From Sphingobium sp. (GTDB taxonomy: Bacteria > Pseudomonadota > Alphaproteobacteria > Sphingomonadales > Sphingomonadaceae): a stretch of DNA of 5,512 nt. Every line of letters starts with the position of its first letter. Position 1 is the stretch's first letter. The DNA is taken from the NCBI GenBank assembly GCA_020051025.1, contig JAGVJS010000308.1:1-5512 (forward strand), written 5' to 3'. Positions 1 through 5,512 of this stretch are shown one piece after another. The notes under the pieces were generated by a model. It was not told where the DNA came from and searched no databases. It saw nothing but the letters and a program-made list of their open reading frames with translations. The translations under genes were made by a program, and so were the position numbers.

Positions 1-138
1 GCCAGCGCGATATGGGCCGCGCCCATCATTGGTGAAGATTTCCCCGGCCGGCAGCAGATGAAGCCATTCTGGCGCAGCGTCACCCGCGCTGAGCGCGACG
101 GCAGAGCAAAGGGCAATGGAGGTGAGCGGCTTCGTCAT
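1..138 (-). CDS. Mu gpI-like prohead protease, N-terminal fragment (cut by window edge)
   Basis: Reading the minus strand from an ATG at 138 gives 46 codons that stay open to the left edge. The translation begins MTKPLTSIALCSAV and continues with APEWLHLLPAGEI (residues 22-34) and TNDGRGPY (37-43). The pattern PEW-x-LLPAGE followed by a DGRGPY stretch is characteristic of the N-terminus of Mu-like prohead proteases (Mu gpI family), which cut scaffold and head proteins during capsid maturation. Catalytic residues lie beyond the window. Its place directly after the G-like gene matches Mu order (F, G, I). An in-frame ATG at 174 would add 12 residues (MFCRASGRHNSG); its GGAG is only 2 bases away, too close for a normal ribosome site, so 138 is preferred although its own site (AGG, 12 bases upstream) is also weak. 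The short run of hydrophobic residues near the N-terminus is probably not a signal peptide, since the family acts inside the cytoplasmic prohead. Confidence 0.85.
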   Translation of the reverse strand, partial: MTKPLTSIALCSAVALSAGDAAPEWLHLLPAGEIFTNDGRGPYRAG

Positions 139-152
139 GCCGCTGTTGTGCC

Positions 153-168
153 TGCCGCTCGCGCGGCA
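153..168 (-). promoter_or_regulatory. Hairpin with GCGA (GNRA) tetraloop just upstream of the protease start
   Basis: On the minus strand TGCCGC (168-163), loop GCGA (162-159) and GCGGCA (158-153) form a perfect 6-bp stem closed by a GNRA-type tetraloop, a very stable RNA form. It ends 14 bases before the ATG at 138 and touches the only AGG that could serve as its ribosome site. An effect on protease translation is inference. Confidence 0.35.
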
Positions 169-174
169 AAACAT

Positions 175-190
175 GGCTCCGTAGGAGGCC
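175..190 (-). promoter_or_regulatory. Small hairpin that would cover a GGAG motif upstream of the protease
   Basis: On the minus strand GGCCTCC (190-184) can pair with GGAGCC (180-175) over 6 bp, with one bulged C and a TAC loop. The 3' arm holds the GGAG that precedes the alternative ATG at 174. If that start is used, the hairpin would hide its ribosome site. Only pairing potential is seen. Confidence 0.3.
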
Positions 191-227
191 AAGAGCTACA
201 TAAATGGGAGGTTTGGCGCTGTTTATT

Positions 228-258
228 GGCGCGGCGGCAACATGGCCCAGGCCGCGCC
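228..258 (-). other. GC-rich hairpin 20 bases after the G-like stop codon
   Basis: The arms GGCGCGGC (258-251 on the minus strand) and GCCGCGCC (235-228) pair perfectly over 8 bp around a 15-base loop. Inside the loop GGC and GCC can add 3 more pairs with a 3-base bulge. The sequence that follows on the minus strand is AATAAACAGC, with no T tract, so intrinsic termination is unlikely. A role in 3'-end protection or attenuation is possible. Confidence 0.4.
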
Positions 259-277
259 GGAAATCAAATCGCGCCGA

Positions 278-784
278 TCAGCCGTTAAAACCGCTCAGTT
301 TGAAGGCTTGTTCCAGATGTTCGTCGGTAATGTCGATGATCGCCAGCTCGTCTTCGTCCGAAAGGCCAAGCCAGACGCGGGCGGGGATATCGCCCCAGGG
401 TAAAGGATGATTGCGCTTATCCTTGCCGAATGCGCCTTGCTTTACGCCATTCTGCATCACCGCCGAATATTCCAGCGACGAACCAATCTCGACGCCGGCC
501 GCATCTGCATATTGCGCGATTTCGCTCGATAGCCGCTTGGACGGGCCGATCAGCGGATTGGGCCGATCGCCGTCGCCGCGCTCTTTGTAGCGGTCGATGG
601 TGGCCTGCTTCTTGGGCGTCCAGGCATTACCGTCCGGGTCGATCCCGGCTTTGAAACGCTCCTTCGTGACGCGCGTGACATAGTCGCCAATATCTTCATG
701 GATCGGCGTCATGTCGCCCAGCCGGCGCGACACTTCGCCAAGCGCGTCGGCCACCGCCTGATATTTGAAATCCACCTTGATCAT
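278..784 (-). CDS. Mu gpG-like phage virion morphogenesis protein
   Basis: The 168-residue product fits the phage virion morphogenesis family that includes Mu gpG and P2 gpS (Phage_tail_S type), a virion-assembly factor in head-tail completion. Visible family features, in order, are an N-terminal helical part; residues 43-59 with the pattern F-x4-DPDG-x-AW-x-PKKQ; a middle stretch LIGPSKRL (78-85); EYSAVMQNG (105-113), matching the usual YA-x-xHQ-x-G; and IPARVWLGLSDED (133-145), matching the family's IPARPFLGLS signature. The usual H in HQ-x-G is M here. The length is close to the family norm of about 150-180. The ATG at 784 is the only ATG, GTG or TTG between the in-frame stop of the F-like gene and this point, so the start is well fixed; TGAGGA lies 10 bases upstream. 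It follows the F-like gene by 84 bases and precedes the protease gene, as in Mu. Confidence 0.88.
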   Translation of the reverse strand: MIKVDFKYQAVADALGEVSRRLGDMTPIHEDIGDYVTRVTKERFKAGIDPDGNAWTPKKQATIDRYKERGDGDRPNPLIGPSKRLSSEIAQYADAAGVEIGSSLEYSAVMQNGVKQGAFGKDKRNHPLPWGDIPARVWLGLSDEDELAIIDITDEHLEQAFKLSGFNG

Positions 785-868
785 GGCTATATGGTCCTCA
801 GAGACGCGAGCATCGTGGCGTTGGGTCCATAGCCCTGAACGTTTCGGACGTTGGCGCGAGGGCGCGTC
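785..868 (-). other. 84-base gap between F-like and G-like genes, in frame and free of stops
   Basis: The gap is exactly 28 codons long and, read in the shared frame of both flanking genes, has no stop codon after the TGA at 871-869. It also holds an 8-bp inverted repeat (GAGACGCG at 801-808 and CGCGTCTC at 863-870 on the plus strand) with a 54-base interval. No promoter or terminator can be recognised. Whether the gap is an ordinary spacer or the remnant of a longer reading frame cannot be told from this sequence. Confidence 0.45.
795..800 (-). promoter_or_regulatory. Ribosome binding site of the G-like gene
   Basis: TGAGGA on the minus strand ends 10 bases before the ATG at 784, slightly long but usable. 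It also contains the TGA that ends a possible 10-codon reading frame starting with ATG at 830 (MDPTPRCSRL), so if that tiny frame were translated, it would deliver ribosomes to this site. The tiny frame itself has only a poorly spaced AGGG in front of its ATG, so I do not call it a gene. Confidence 0.5.
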
Positions 869-2131
869 TCACTTCTTCACCCCAATGAAAAATGTCTTCA
901 GCGCCAATGTGCGTTGCTTGTTGCGCACCGCGAAGATCGCGGTGAACCGCTGGCCGTTGATGACCTTCACGAAGCGGATCAGCGGTTCGCTGGCCTTGGA
1001 CATGCCCAATGCGGTGACTTCATCCGGGGAGGCTATGATAAGCGGCAGCATCGCATAATGGTCGGCCGTTACCGGCTGCTGGCCGCGTGCCAGTTCGCGC
1101 CCTTCGACCCCATGGTTGCGCAGGATGTGCCGCACATCGCTCTCGGCGATCGAGAAATCATAGAGCGATATGTCGCGCAGGGGCGCACCTTGCCATGCGC
1201 CTGTTATGCGAGCCGCTTCGGTCGGCCCGACAAGACCCACGGTGCGGATCGCCTCTATCTGCCCTGCGGTCTCGCCAACGATGCGCCGGGCATAGCGGCG
1301 GGCATCATCCGCCACTGACGGCAGCGACCGGTAGCTTTGCGCCAGCGCATCGCGCATCGCTTCAGGGACGCCCTCCATAAAGCCCTTGGCAATCCGATAA
1401 TCCCAGTGCCGGACCTTTTCTGCCGCTGCCTGGACGATCGGCGCGACACTAGCGCCGGGGGCATAATCCCAGTTGCGCCCAACGCCATCCGGTGTGCCGG
1501 TCTTCGGATTGATCCGGTCCCAGCCATCCGGCAACTTCTTGTCAGGATCGCCACCCAGGCGCCGTGCCGCTCGCTCGCTGCGCGCGCCGACGACATAGCA
1601 GCTGCATCCCCAGTCCGATGGCGGGTAAAAGACTTTCCAGAAGGGATGATCTGGCGGCAGGCATATCCCGTCAAAGTCTACATGCTGCTGACGCGGTTCT
1701 TTCGATCCGCCATGGAAGTAGATCCAAAGCGCATAATCACGCTCGACAAGCTGGGCGTAGCGCCCGGCCGCATAGCTGGTCGAAGCATTGGTCTTGTAGA
1801 TGGTCCGCGTGCGCCAGGCTTCGCCCGCCTTGGTCCCTTCGCCCGTCCATCCGTGCCATCCATGGCGCTGGACGATCGCGCGAAAGTCTTTGCGAAATGC
1901 GTCCAGGCTCTTGCCTTCGGCGATCGTCCGATCGACCGCTGCCGCCAGATCGGTCAGCAAGTCGGCCTTTTGCGCGCCGGCCACCATGAAGCCGGTATCA
2001 TGCTGCTCACGTTCCAGATCATCCCAAAATTCGGTCGGAACGAGATTGCCGAGCTTCGCACGAAAGAACGCGATCTGTTCAGTGAACGGCTTGCGAAGCG
2101 TGCCCGTCACAATGCTTGGCTGGTCGGCCAT
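869..2131 (-). CDS. Mu gpF-like head morphogenesis (minor capsid) protein with C-terminal PBECR-like nuclease domain
   Basis: The 420-residue product combines two parts. Residues about 50-225 match the Mu F / SPP1 gp7 type minor head domain: helical TNASTSYAAGRYAQ (114-127), then HVDFDGICLPPDHPFW (150-165) and PPSDWGCSCYV (170-180), the usual hydrophilic loop and terminal C-x-C. Family members sit inside the prohead near the portal and are needed for head assembly. A linker of roughly 90 residues follows, then residues about 320-420 with SDVRHILRNHG (331-341), D357/H358, a hydrophobic strand MLPLIIASPDEV (361-372), and an end of alternating strands closing with ALKTFFIG (410-417). That end is unlike Mu gpF and resembles PBECR-type nuclease domains of phage polyvalent proteins. 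The ATG at 2131 shares its A with the TAA of the portal gene, with GAGG 7 bases upstream, so translation is probably coupled. The F assignment is firm; the nuclease assignment is moderate. Confidence 0.88.
   Translation of the reverse strand: MADQPSIVTGTLRKPFTEQIAFFRAKLGNLVPTEFWDDLEREQHDTGFMVAGAQKADLLTDLAAAVDRTIAEGKSLDAFRKDFRAIVQRHGWHGWTGEGTKAGEAWRTRTIYKTNASTSYAAGRYAQLVERDYALWIYFHGGSKEPRQQHVDFDGICLPPDHPFWKVFYPPSDWGCSCYVVGARSERAARRLGGDPDKKLPDGWDRINPKTGTPDGVGRNWDYAPGASVAPIVQAAAEKVRHWDYRIAKGFMEGVPEAMRDALAQSYRSLPSVADDARRYARRIVGETAGQIEAIRTVGLVGPTEAARITGAWQGAPLRDISLYDFSIAESDVRHILRNHGVEGRELARGQQPVTADHYAMLPLIIASPDEVTALGMSKASEPLIRFVKVINGQRFTAIFAVRNKQRTLALKTFFIGVKK
872..1189 (-). other. Putative PBECR-type (Barnase/EndoU/Colicin E5-D/RelE-like) nuclease domain at the C-terminus of the F-like protein
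   Basis: This covers residues about 315-420 of the F-like protein. It shows the layout I associate with phage PBECR domains: an N-terminal helix with paired histidines (H335 and H340 in DVRHILRNHG), a conserved glutamate and arginine shortly after (E343, R345), DHYAMLPLIIASPDEV (357-372), and a C-terminal beta-meander with RFVKVINGQRFTAIFAVR (386-403) ending in LKTFF. These domains are regarded as RNase-fold toxins or effectors fused to phage structural or polyvalent proteins. Candidate catalytic residues are H335, H340 and the K/T of LKTFF. Assignment rests on motif memory, not on a search. It may instead be an inactive structural relative. Confidence 0.55.
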
Positions 2132-3708
2132 TATTCATCCTCAACATCGAAGCGCCCGGCTGCCCCTGCCGCGACCAGGCCGTCGCCAATCTTCGCGGCC
2201 AAGCGGCCGATCGGCAAGTCGCCATATGCCGTCAACAGCATGTCGCGAAATTCGGCCGGGTCGTTCGCTGCCTCCAGCATCGCTTCGATCTGCTCCAGCA
2301 TGTCCGCCATGTCCGGCGCCGTGTCCTGGCTCAATCGATCGGCGACCGCATTGGCCGGGAAAACGGCGACGTTACCTGCGCCGGCCGCCTGAAGCGCGGC
2401 CATCAAAGTTGGCGACGGCAGGCGAAGCTGGTCCGGGGTGGCCTGTGTGGCGGCTGGCGCTGCCAGCAGCTTTGCTGTCTTATCGGGATCGGAGAGGCCG
2501 AACTTGTCGCGCACCTCGCTCATCTGCACTTCCATGCCGAGCGGCACGAGCTTCACCAGCGCATCGGTAAGGCTTGTCAAATCTTCCTGCTTGGGCCGGC
2601 CGACGCGCAGGCGCGGATATCTGCGCTGCGGCCCGTAGTTCAGATCGACCCAGGGGCGGACCAGGTCGCGATTGAGTGTCGCGGCCAACGCCTTGCAATC
2701 GGCAGTCTCGATATCTTCGCGGACGCCGTCATGGACCTTGTTGCCACCATCGCCCAGGCCGCCTTGCTTTCCGTCCGTCGTACCGGTCTGGCCCAGCACC
2801 GCCTTGGAAATCTGCCTATCCAGCCAGTCTGCCCGGCGTTCGTACAGGTCGCCACCGGCCGATACATTCTTGGCTTCGACAAATTCGATCGACATGCCTT
2901 CGGGCACAATTGCCGCGCAATCGCCAGCAATATTGGCCACGGCCCGAAACAGCGTGGCCTTATCCTCGTTGCTGGCGCCCGACTGAAACTTGCCGATCCG
3001 CACCGGCTGGCCATAGGTCTGGGTGAAGATCGCCCAATCGCGCTGTGTGAACGCCTTGAACATCCAGCCCCAGGCGGCGATGCGCGCAAGGCCAGATCGC
3101 ACCGGCAGGCCCGACTTGGCCTTCACCGTATGCCGGATGAATTTGAACGCGGGCAGCGGGCAGTCCGGGCTGGAGCCATCTTCGCCGCCGCGCAGCATCG
3201 GCGTGCGCCCGTCCACGCGATCATAGGTGAACCAGCGCGGGTCGCGCCATTCCAGGCGAGCCGGTTGCCACTGGCCCATGCTCGTGTCCCAGATGATTTC
3301 GGTGAAGCTGTCGCCCTTGCCGACCCCGTCGAGAATATCGAAGGTTTCGTCCGCCAGTTCGTCGCGGTCGATCCATTCGCGGATGCCATCGGCAATCTCG
3401 ACGTCCCTCGCATCCTCGCTGGCAGCATCGACGGTGACGTCAATCTGGGCGACCGAACGCTTGCGCGTGCCGATCACGCCCAGATAATGCGGGTCGCGCT
3501 CCTCGATCTGCTCGGCCAGTTCGAAATAGGCCAGCGGATCGCCCTGGTCGGCGGCGCGCAGGATGTTGGCGAGGCGAACCGGGTTCAGCCCATCGGCCGG
3601 ATAGCCGCTATAGGGGGACCGGATGCTGCCAATCGTCGGCGCGGCCACGTCACGGGTCATCACCTCTTTGCGAAGGGGCTGGCCCCGAAGATCGACCAAC
3701 ATGGTCAT
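2131..3708 (-). CDS. Mu gp29-like portal protein (DUF935 family)
   Basis: The protein forms the dodecameric ring at one capsid vertex through which DNA is packaged and to which the terminase and tail connect. With the ATG at 3708 it has 525 residues, near the usual DUF935 length. Family features are an N-terminal arm ending in PLAYFELAEQIEERDPHYLG (58-77), where the acidic helix and the D-P-H are typical; RDPRWF (155-160); the core GWMFKAFTQRDWAIFTQTYG (214-233) followed by PVRIGKF; EDKATLFRAVANI (248-260); and the conserved DWLDRQISKAVLGQTGTT (294-311). The last 100 residues are Ala-rich and acidic (EDE end). An ATG at 3714 would add two residues, but its AGGAG is only 2 bases away, whereas the ATG at 3708 has AGGAG 8 bases upstream and overlaps the terminase TGA as ATGA. 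I therefore choose 3708. Confidence 0.92.
   Translation of the reverse strand: MTMLVDLRGQPLRKEVMTRDVAAPTIGSIRSPYSGYPADGLNPVRLANILRAADQGDPLAYFELAEQIEERDPHYLGVIGTRKRSVAQIDVTVDAASEDARDVEIADGIREWIDRDELADETFDILDGVGKGDSFTEIIWDTSMGQWQPARLEWRDPRWFTYDRVDGRTPMLRGGEDGSSPDCPLPAFKFIRHTVKAKSGLPVRSGLARIAAWGWMFKAFTQRDWAIFTQTYGQPVRIGKFQSGASNEDKATLFRAVANIAGDCAAIVPEGMSIEFVEAKNVSAGGDLYERRADWLDRQISKAVLGQTGTTDGKQGGLGDGGNKVHDGVREDIETADCKALAATLNRDLVRPWVDLNYGPQRRYPRLRVGRPKQEDLTSLTDALVKLVPLGMEVQMSEVRDKFGLSDPDKTAKLLAAPAATQATPDQLRLPSPTLMAALQAAGAGNVAVFPANAVADRLSQDTAPDMADMLEQIEAMLEAANDPAEFRDMLLTAYGDLPIGRLAAKIGDGLVAAGAAGRFDVEDE
2139..2142 (-). promoter_or_regulatory. Ribosome binding site of the F-like gene inside the portal 3' end
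   Basis: GAGG, within TTGAGG on the minus strand, lies 7 bases before the ATG at 2131. It falls inside the last codons of the portal gene. Together with the TAATG stop-start overlap it supports termination-reinitiation coupling and fixes the start of the F-like protein. Confidence 0.65.
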
Positions 3709-5486
3709 GCCCATTGCTCCTGCCGAACCAAAATCAATTTAAGAGGGGTTAAAAAGCCACTCAGGGCGTTTTTAGGACCAAGGTCGCTCCATCGCGTCGC
3801 CGCGCTGGCAATGGCGCTCCTGACCCCCTTGAGCGCGCCGGCGCATATTTCGCGACGGAGGCCTGTGCCCAAGGGTGGTTTCCACCATGCGCGGACCTCG
3901 TCGTCGGCATCGTCCCACCCATCGCCTGCTGACGCCGCATAGGGATTGGGCCGAGCGATGCGCACCGGCGTGTAGCCATATTCTGTCGCGCCCTGGCGCG
4001 ATGCGTACCAGGCCAGGATGCCGGCAATGCCCGCATCGCCATGACGATCGAAACCGTCGCCGCCCTTGTATCGGAAATTCTCGGGCACGCGGATGATGCC
4101 ATCGACATATTGCAGCGCCTGGTGATCGCGGATGATGTCGTCATCGCCGGCCACGACGATCGTGCCGTCCGCAAACGCTTCGACATAAGCCGGGCTGTTC
4201 GCACCATACCAGCCGGCGTTCAGCTTCACTTCGCTCACGCGCTCGCCCCAGCGCTGCTGGGCGACTTCAGCCAGATAGGCGCCGTTGCCGGTGGCGTCGA
4301 AAGCCGCATGGCCAAAGCGCGGCAGCGCGTCGCCCAGGAAGAAGACGACATCGCGTTGCGTCTCGTAGGGGACGTTGCGCAATTCGATCACCAGCTTGCC
4401 GCGCCGGACTAAATCCCGCCCCAGCTCATTCACGGTGATGACCGATCCGTCGCCGCTTCGCGCAAAGTCCTGGCCGAAGTCGTGGCGGCGATCGGGATCG
4501 AGCTTGTCCAGGAACGGCCGCAGTTTTTCGCGCAGCCATGTCTCCATGATCCGCTTGCGCTCTTCGGCCGGCGCGCTCTTGAACGCATCTTGCAGCGCCC
4601 AGCGAATGACGGGGATGGACCGATCGCTATTATTCTCGATCATCACCCGCGACAGGGCAGAGCCGGCAGCGTCCGAAGGGATCGCATCCAGCTCCTGACG
4701 CATCTGCGCGGTGCGAACGCCATAGGCGCCCCTGATCTTGGCTTCCCATTCGTCCTGGGCTTCCTGCGACCAGACCTTGCCGCGAGTGAGGCAGACCCTT
4801 TTGAACAACCCATTATCCACCGCCTTCTGAAAGGGGATGAAATGGAGATTGTAGGAAACCTTACCGGCTTTGGCTTCCTGGATCAGTTCGTTGAATGGGT
4901 TCAGCACGCCATTATGCGTGCTGATGACGCGGATTTTACCGCCCCAGATCAGCAGCGCGTTGACGGCATCGAGGACGGCGCGGACATCCTTGTGAAACGC
5001 GGCTTCGTCGATGCAGACCACGCCCTGAAGGCCACGGATATTCTCCGGTCTGGACGATAGCGCCTCGACGCGGAATCCTGACGCGAACCGGACGCGATAG
5101 GCACTGATGAATTTCGACGTGCCGTCGTCCTGCTGATCCTCGAACATGAATTCTTCGACGTTCACCAGCTCCTTCGCGACAATCTTCGCGAAGTGGGCGA
5201 CATAGCCGATGAACTCGCGGCCCTTGTCCTTGGTATCGCCGATATAGAAGACATTGTCGCCACCGGCCGAGCGCGCCGACGCGGCGATGATCGTATCGTC
5301 CAGCGCCTCGGCATAGGTGATGCCCGTGCGGCGACCCTTCTCCCCCAGCTTCAGGTCCGACTGGTCTTCCAGCCATTCCTTCTGATGATCCATGAGGATG
5401 CCATCGGCCAGCGGATCATGATCGTCCGGCAGATCGAAGCCGCGCGGAAGCTCGGGTGGCAACTGGGCAGGGTCGCGCGTCATCAC
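3705..5486 (-). CDS. Mu gp28-like terminase large subunit (packaging ATPase and nuclease); 5' end may lie beyond the window
   Basis: This motor cuts phage DNA and drives it into the prohead through the portal. The 593 residues contain the ATPase part first: a non-classical Arg-rich Walker A stretch GEKGRRTGITYAEA (48-61), Walker B VVCIDEA (156-162, with D160 and E161), and the coupling motif VISTHNG (187-193). The nuclease part follows, with acidic residues expected to bind metal in GQDFARSGDG (338-347, D340), FDATGNGAYL (396-405, D397) and DGFDRHGDAG (477-486). Length fits Mu gp28 relatives. The tail after residue 510 is variable: an acidic patch (DDADDE), then a basic stretch, then a hydrophobic end coded by AT-rich DNA. 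The first codon here is GTG (5486) followed directly by ATG (5483). Neither has a ribosome site in the 26 bases visible upstream, and the frame stays open there (PPPAPIAP), so the true start may be further right. TGA at 5485-5483 overlaps this ATG as TGATG, so an upstream gene could also end here. Confidence 0.92.
   Translation of the reverse strand: MMTRDPAQLPPELPRGFDLPDDHDPLADGILMDHQKEWLEDQSDLKLGEKGRRTGITYAEALDDTIIAASARSAGGDNVFYIGDTKDKGREFIGYVAHFAKIVAKELVNVEEFMFEDQQDDGTSKFISAYRVRFASGFRVEALSSRPENIRGLQGVVCIDEAAFHKDVRAVLDAVNALLIWGGKIRVISTHNGVLNPFNELIQEAKAGKVSYNLHFIPFQKAVDNGLFKRVCLTRGKVWSQEAQDEWEAKIRGAYGVRTAQMRQELDAIPSDAAGSALSRVMIENNSDRSIPVIRWALQDAFKSAPAEERKRIMETWLREKLRPFLDKLDPDRRHDFGQDFARSGDGSVITVNELGRDLVRRGKLVIELRNVPYETQRDVVFFLGDALPRFGHAAFDATGNGAYLAEVAQQRWGERVSEVKLNAGWYGANSPAYVEAFADGTIVVAGDDDIIRDHQALQYVDGIIRVPENFRYKGGDGFDRHGDAGIAGILAWYASRQGATEYGYTPVRIARPNPYAASAGDGWDDADDEVRAWWKPPLGTGLRREICAGALKGVRSAIASAATRWSDLGPKNALSGFLTPLKLILVRQEQWA
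3717..3721 (-). promoter_or_regulatory. Ribosome binding site that decides the portal start
   Basis: AGGAG on the minus strand lies 8 bases before the ATG at 3708 and only 2 bases before the ATG at 3714. The spacing favours 3708, which also forms an ATGA overlap with the terminase stop. The site lies inside the last codons of the terminase gene (reading RQEQWA), so the portal is probably translated by coupling. Confidence 0.65.
3751..3773. other. Terminator-like A/T-flanked hairpin in the terminase 3' end
   Basis: AAAAAGCC (3751-3758) and GGCGTTTTT (3765-3773) on the plus strand can pair over 8 bp with one bulged G, around a 6-base loop. On either strand the stem ends in a run of five T, as in bidirectional intrinsic terminators, but only three pairs are G-C, so it is weak. 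It lies within the coding sequence of the terminase, about 45 bases before its stop, in an AT-rich patch. It could lower expression of the downstream portal relative to the terminase, or be accidental. Confidence 0.3.
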
Positions 5487-5512
5487 CGGCGCGATCGGCG
5501 CGGGCGGCGGCA

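Larger units (their letters stand above)
139..277 (-). other. Structured intergenic leader between G-like gene and protease gene
   Basis: No gene could be supported in these 139 bases on either strand apart from a possible 12-codon upstream extension of the protease. On the minus strand three potential hairpins follow one another: 258-228, 190-175 and 168-153 (each listed separately). None is followed by a run of T on the minus strand, so they do not look like standard intrinsic terminators. The position, right after the stop of the G-like gene and just before the protease start, suggests an RNA element that could affect mRNA stability or protease translation. This is inference from base-pairing potential only; GC-rich DNA gives hairpins by chance. 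Confidence 0.4.

Noticed and set aside
228..258. Intrinsic terminator after the G-like gene
   Set aside because: The stem is strong, but no T run follows on either strand, so it is listed as a hairpin only.
58..288. 76-codon plus-strand frame over the protease start and leader
   Set aside because: Basic, Ala/Arg-rich and without a family pattern. The minus strand carries the protease N-terminus (PEW-x-LLPAGE) in the same bases.
204..410. 68-codon plus-strand frame with AGGAGG some 15 bases upstream
   Set aside because: The spacing is too long for a good ribosome site, it runs antisense to the G-like gene, and the product is low-complexity Ser/Arg-rich.
798..830. 10-codon minus-strand frame MDPTPRCSRL in the F-G gap
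   Set aside because: Too short and with only a poorly spaced AGGG upstream; noted with the G ribosome site as a possible coupling device but not called a gene.
1255..1674. 139-codon minus-strand frame within the F-like gene
   Set aside because: It overlaps the F-like coding region in another frame, is Arg/Ala/Met-rich and has no motif, as expected for a frame shadow.
1337..2392. 351-codon open frame on the plus strand
   Set aside because: Antisense to the F-like gene and the portal end, with no recognisable domain; a composition shadow of the real gene.
2116..3942. 608-codon open frame on the plus strand
   Set aside because: It lies antisense to the whole portal gene and parts of its neighbours. 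The minus-strand product has clear DUF935 motifs, while the plus-strand translation shows no family pattern. Long antisense frames are common in GC-rich DNA.
4482..5060. 192-codon plus-strand frame opposite the terminase
   Set aside because: Antisense to the ATPase motifs of the terminase, which are well preserved on the minus strand; no support for a second gene.

Overview
The window is a single block of virion and packaging genes, all read from the minus strand, from a transposable Mu-like siphophage or myophage prophage. In transcription order (right to left) it holds the large terminase subunit (Mu gp28 type), the portal protein (Mu gp29 type, DUF935), a minor head/head-morphogenesis protein (Mu gpF/gp30 type), a virion-morphogenesis protein (Mu gpG type) and the first 46 codons of the prohead protease (Mu gpI type), cut by the left window edge. 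This is the canonical Mu head-gene order. The high GC content (roughly 60-65 %), the strong preference for G or C at third codon positions and the protein style suggest an alphaproteobacterial host, perhaps a sphingomonad. That host assignment is inference, because no host gene lies in the window.

Layout: 3705-5486 terminase, whose frame stays open to the right edge, so its start may lie outside. It overlaps the portal gene by a few bases (likely an ATGA junction at 3708). The portal gene (2131-3708) meets the F-like gene (869-2131) at a TAATG junction. An 84-base gap separates F from the G-like gene (278-784). A 139-base, hairpin-rich gap (139-277) separates G from the protease gene (1-138). 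The tight junctions indicate one late operon with translational coupling. The two gaps are the places where expression could be tuned.

How the genes work together: the terminase motor docks on the portal vertex and pumps DNA into the prohead. The F-like protein is a minor capsid component bound near the portal. The protease matures scaffold and prohead. The G-like protein acts in virion assembly, probably at the head-tail junction or in the tail.

The most interesting element is the C-terminal ~105 residues of the F-like protein. They do not belong to the Mu F domain and resemble the phage-associated Barnase/EndoU/Colicin E5-D/RelE-like (PBECR) nuclease domains, meaning a putative toxin or effector nuclease carried on a virion protein. 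Also notable are three potential hairpins upstream of the protease gene, an AT-rich 3' end of the terminase gene with a terminator-like hairpin, and an uninterrupted shared frame joining F and G across a single TGA. No tRNA, rRNA, CRISPR array, insertion sequence or convincing promoter was seen.
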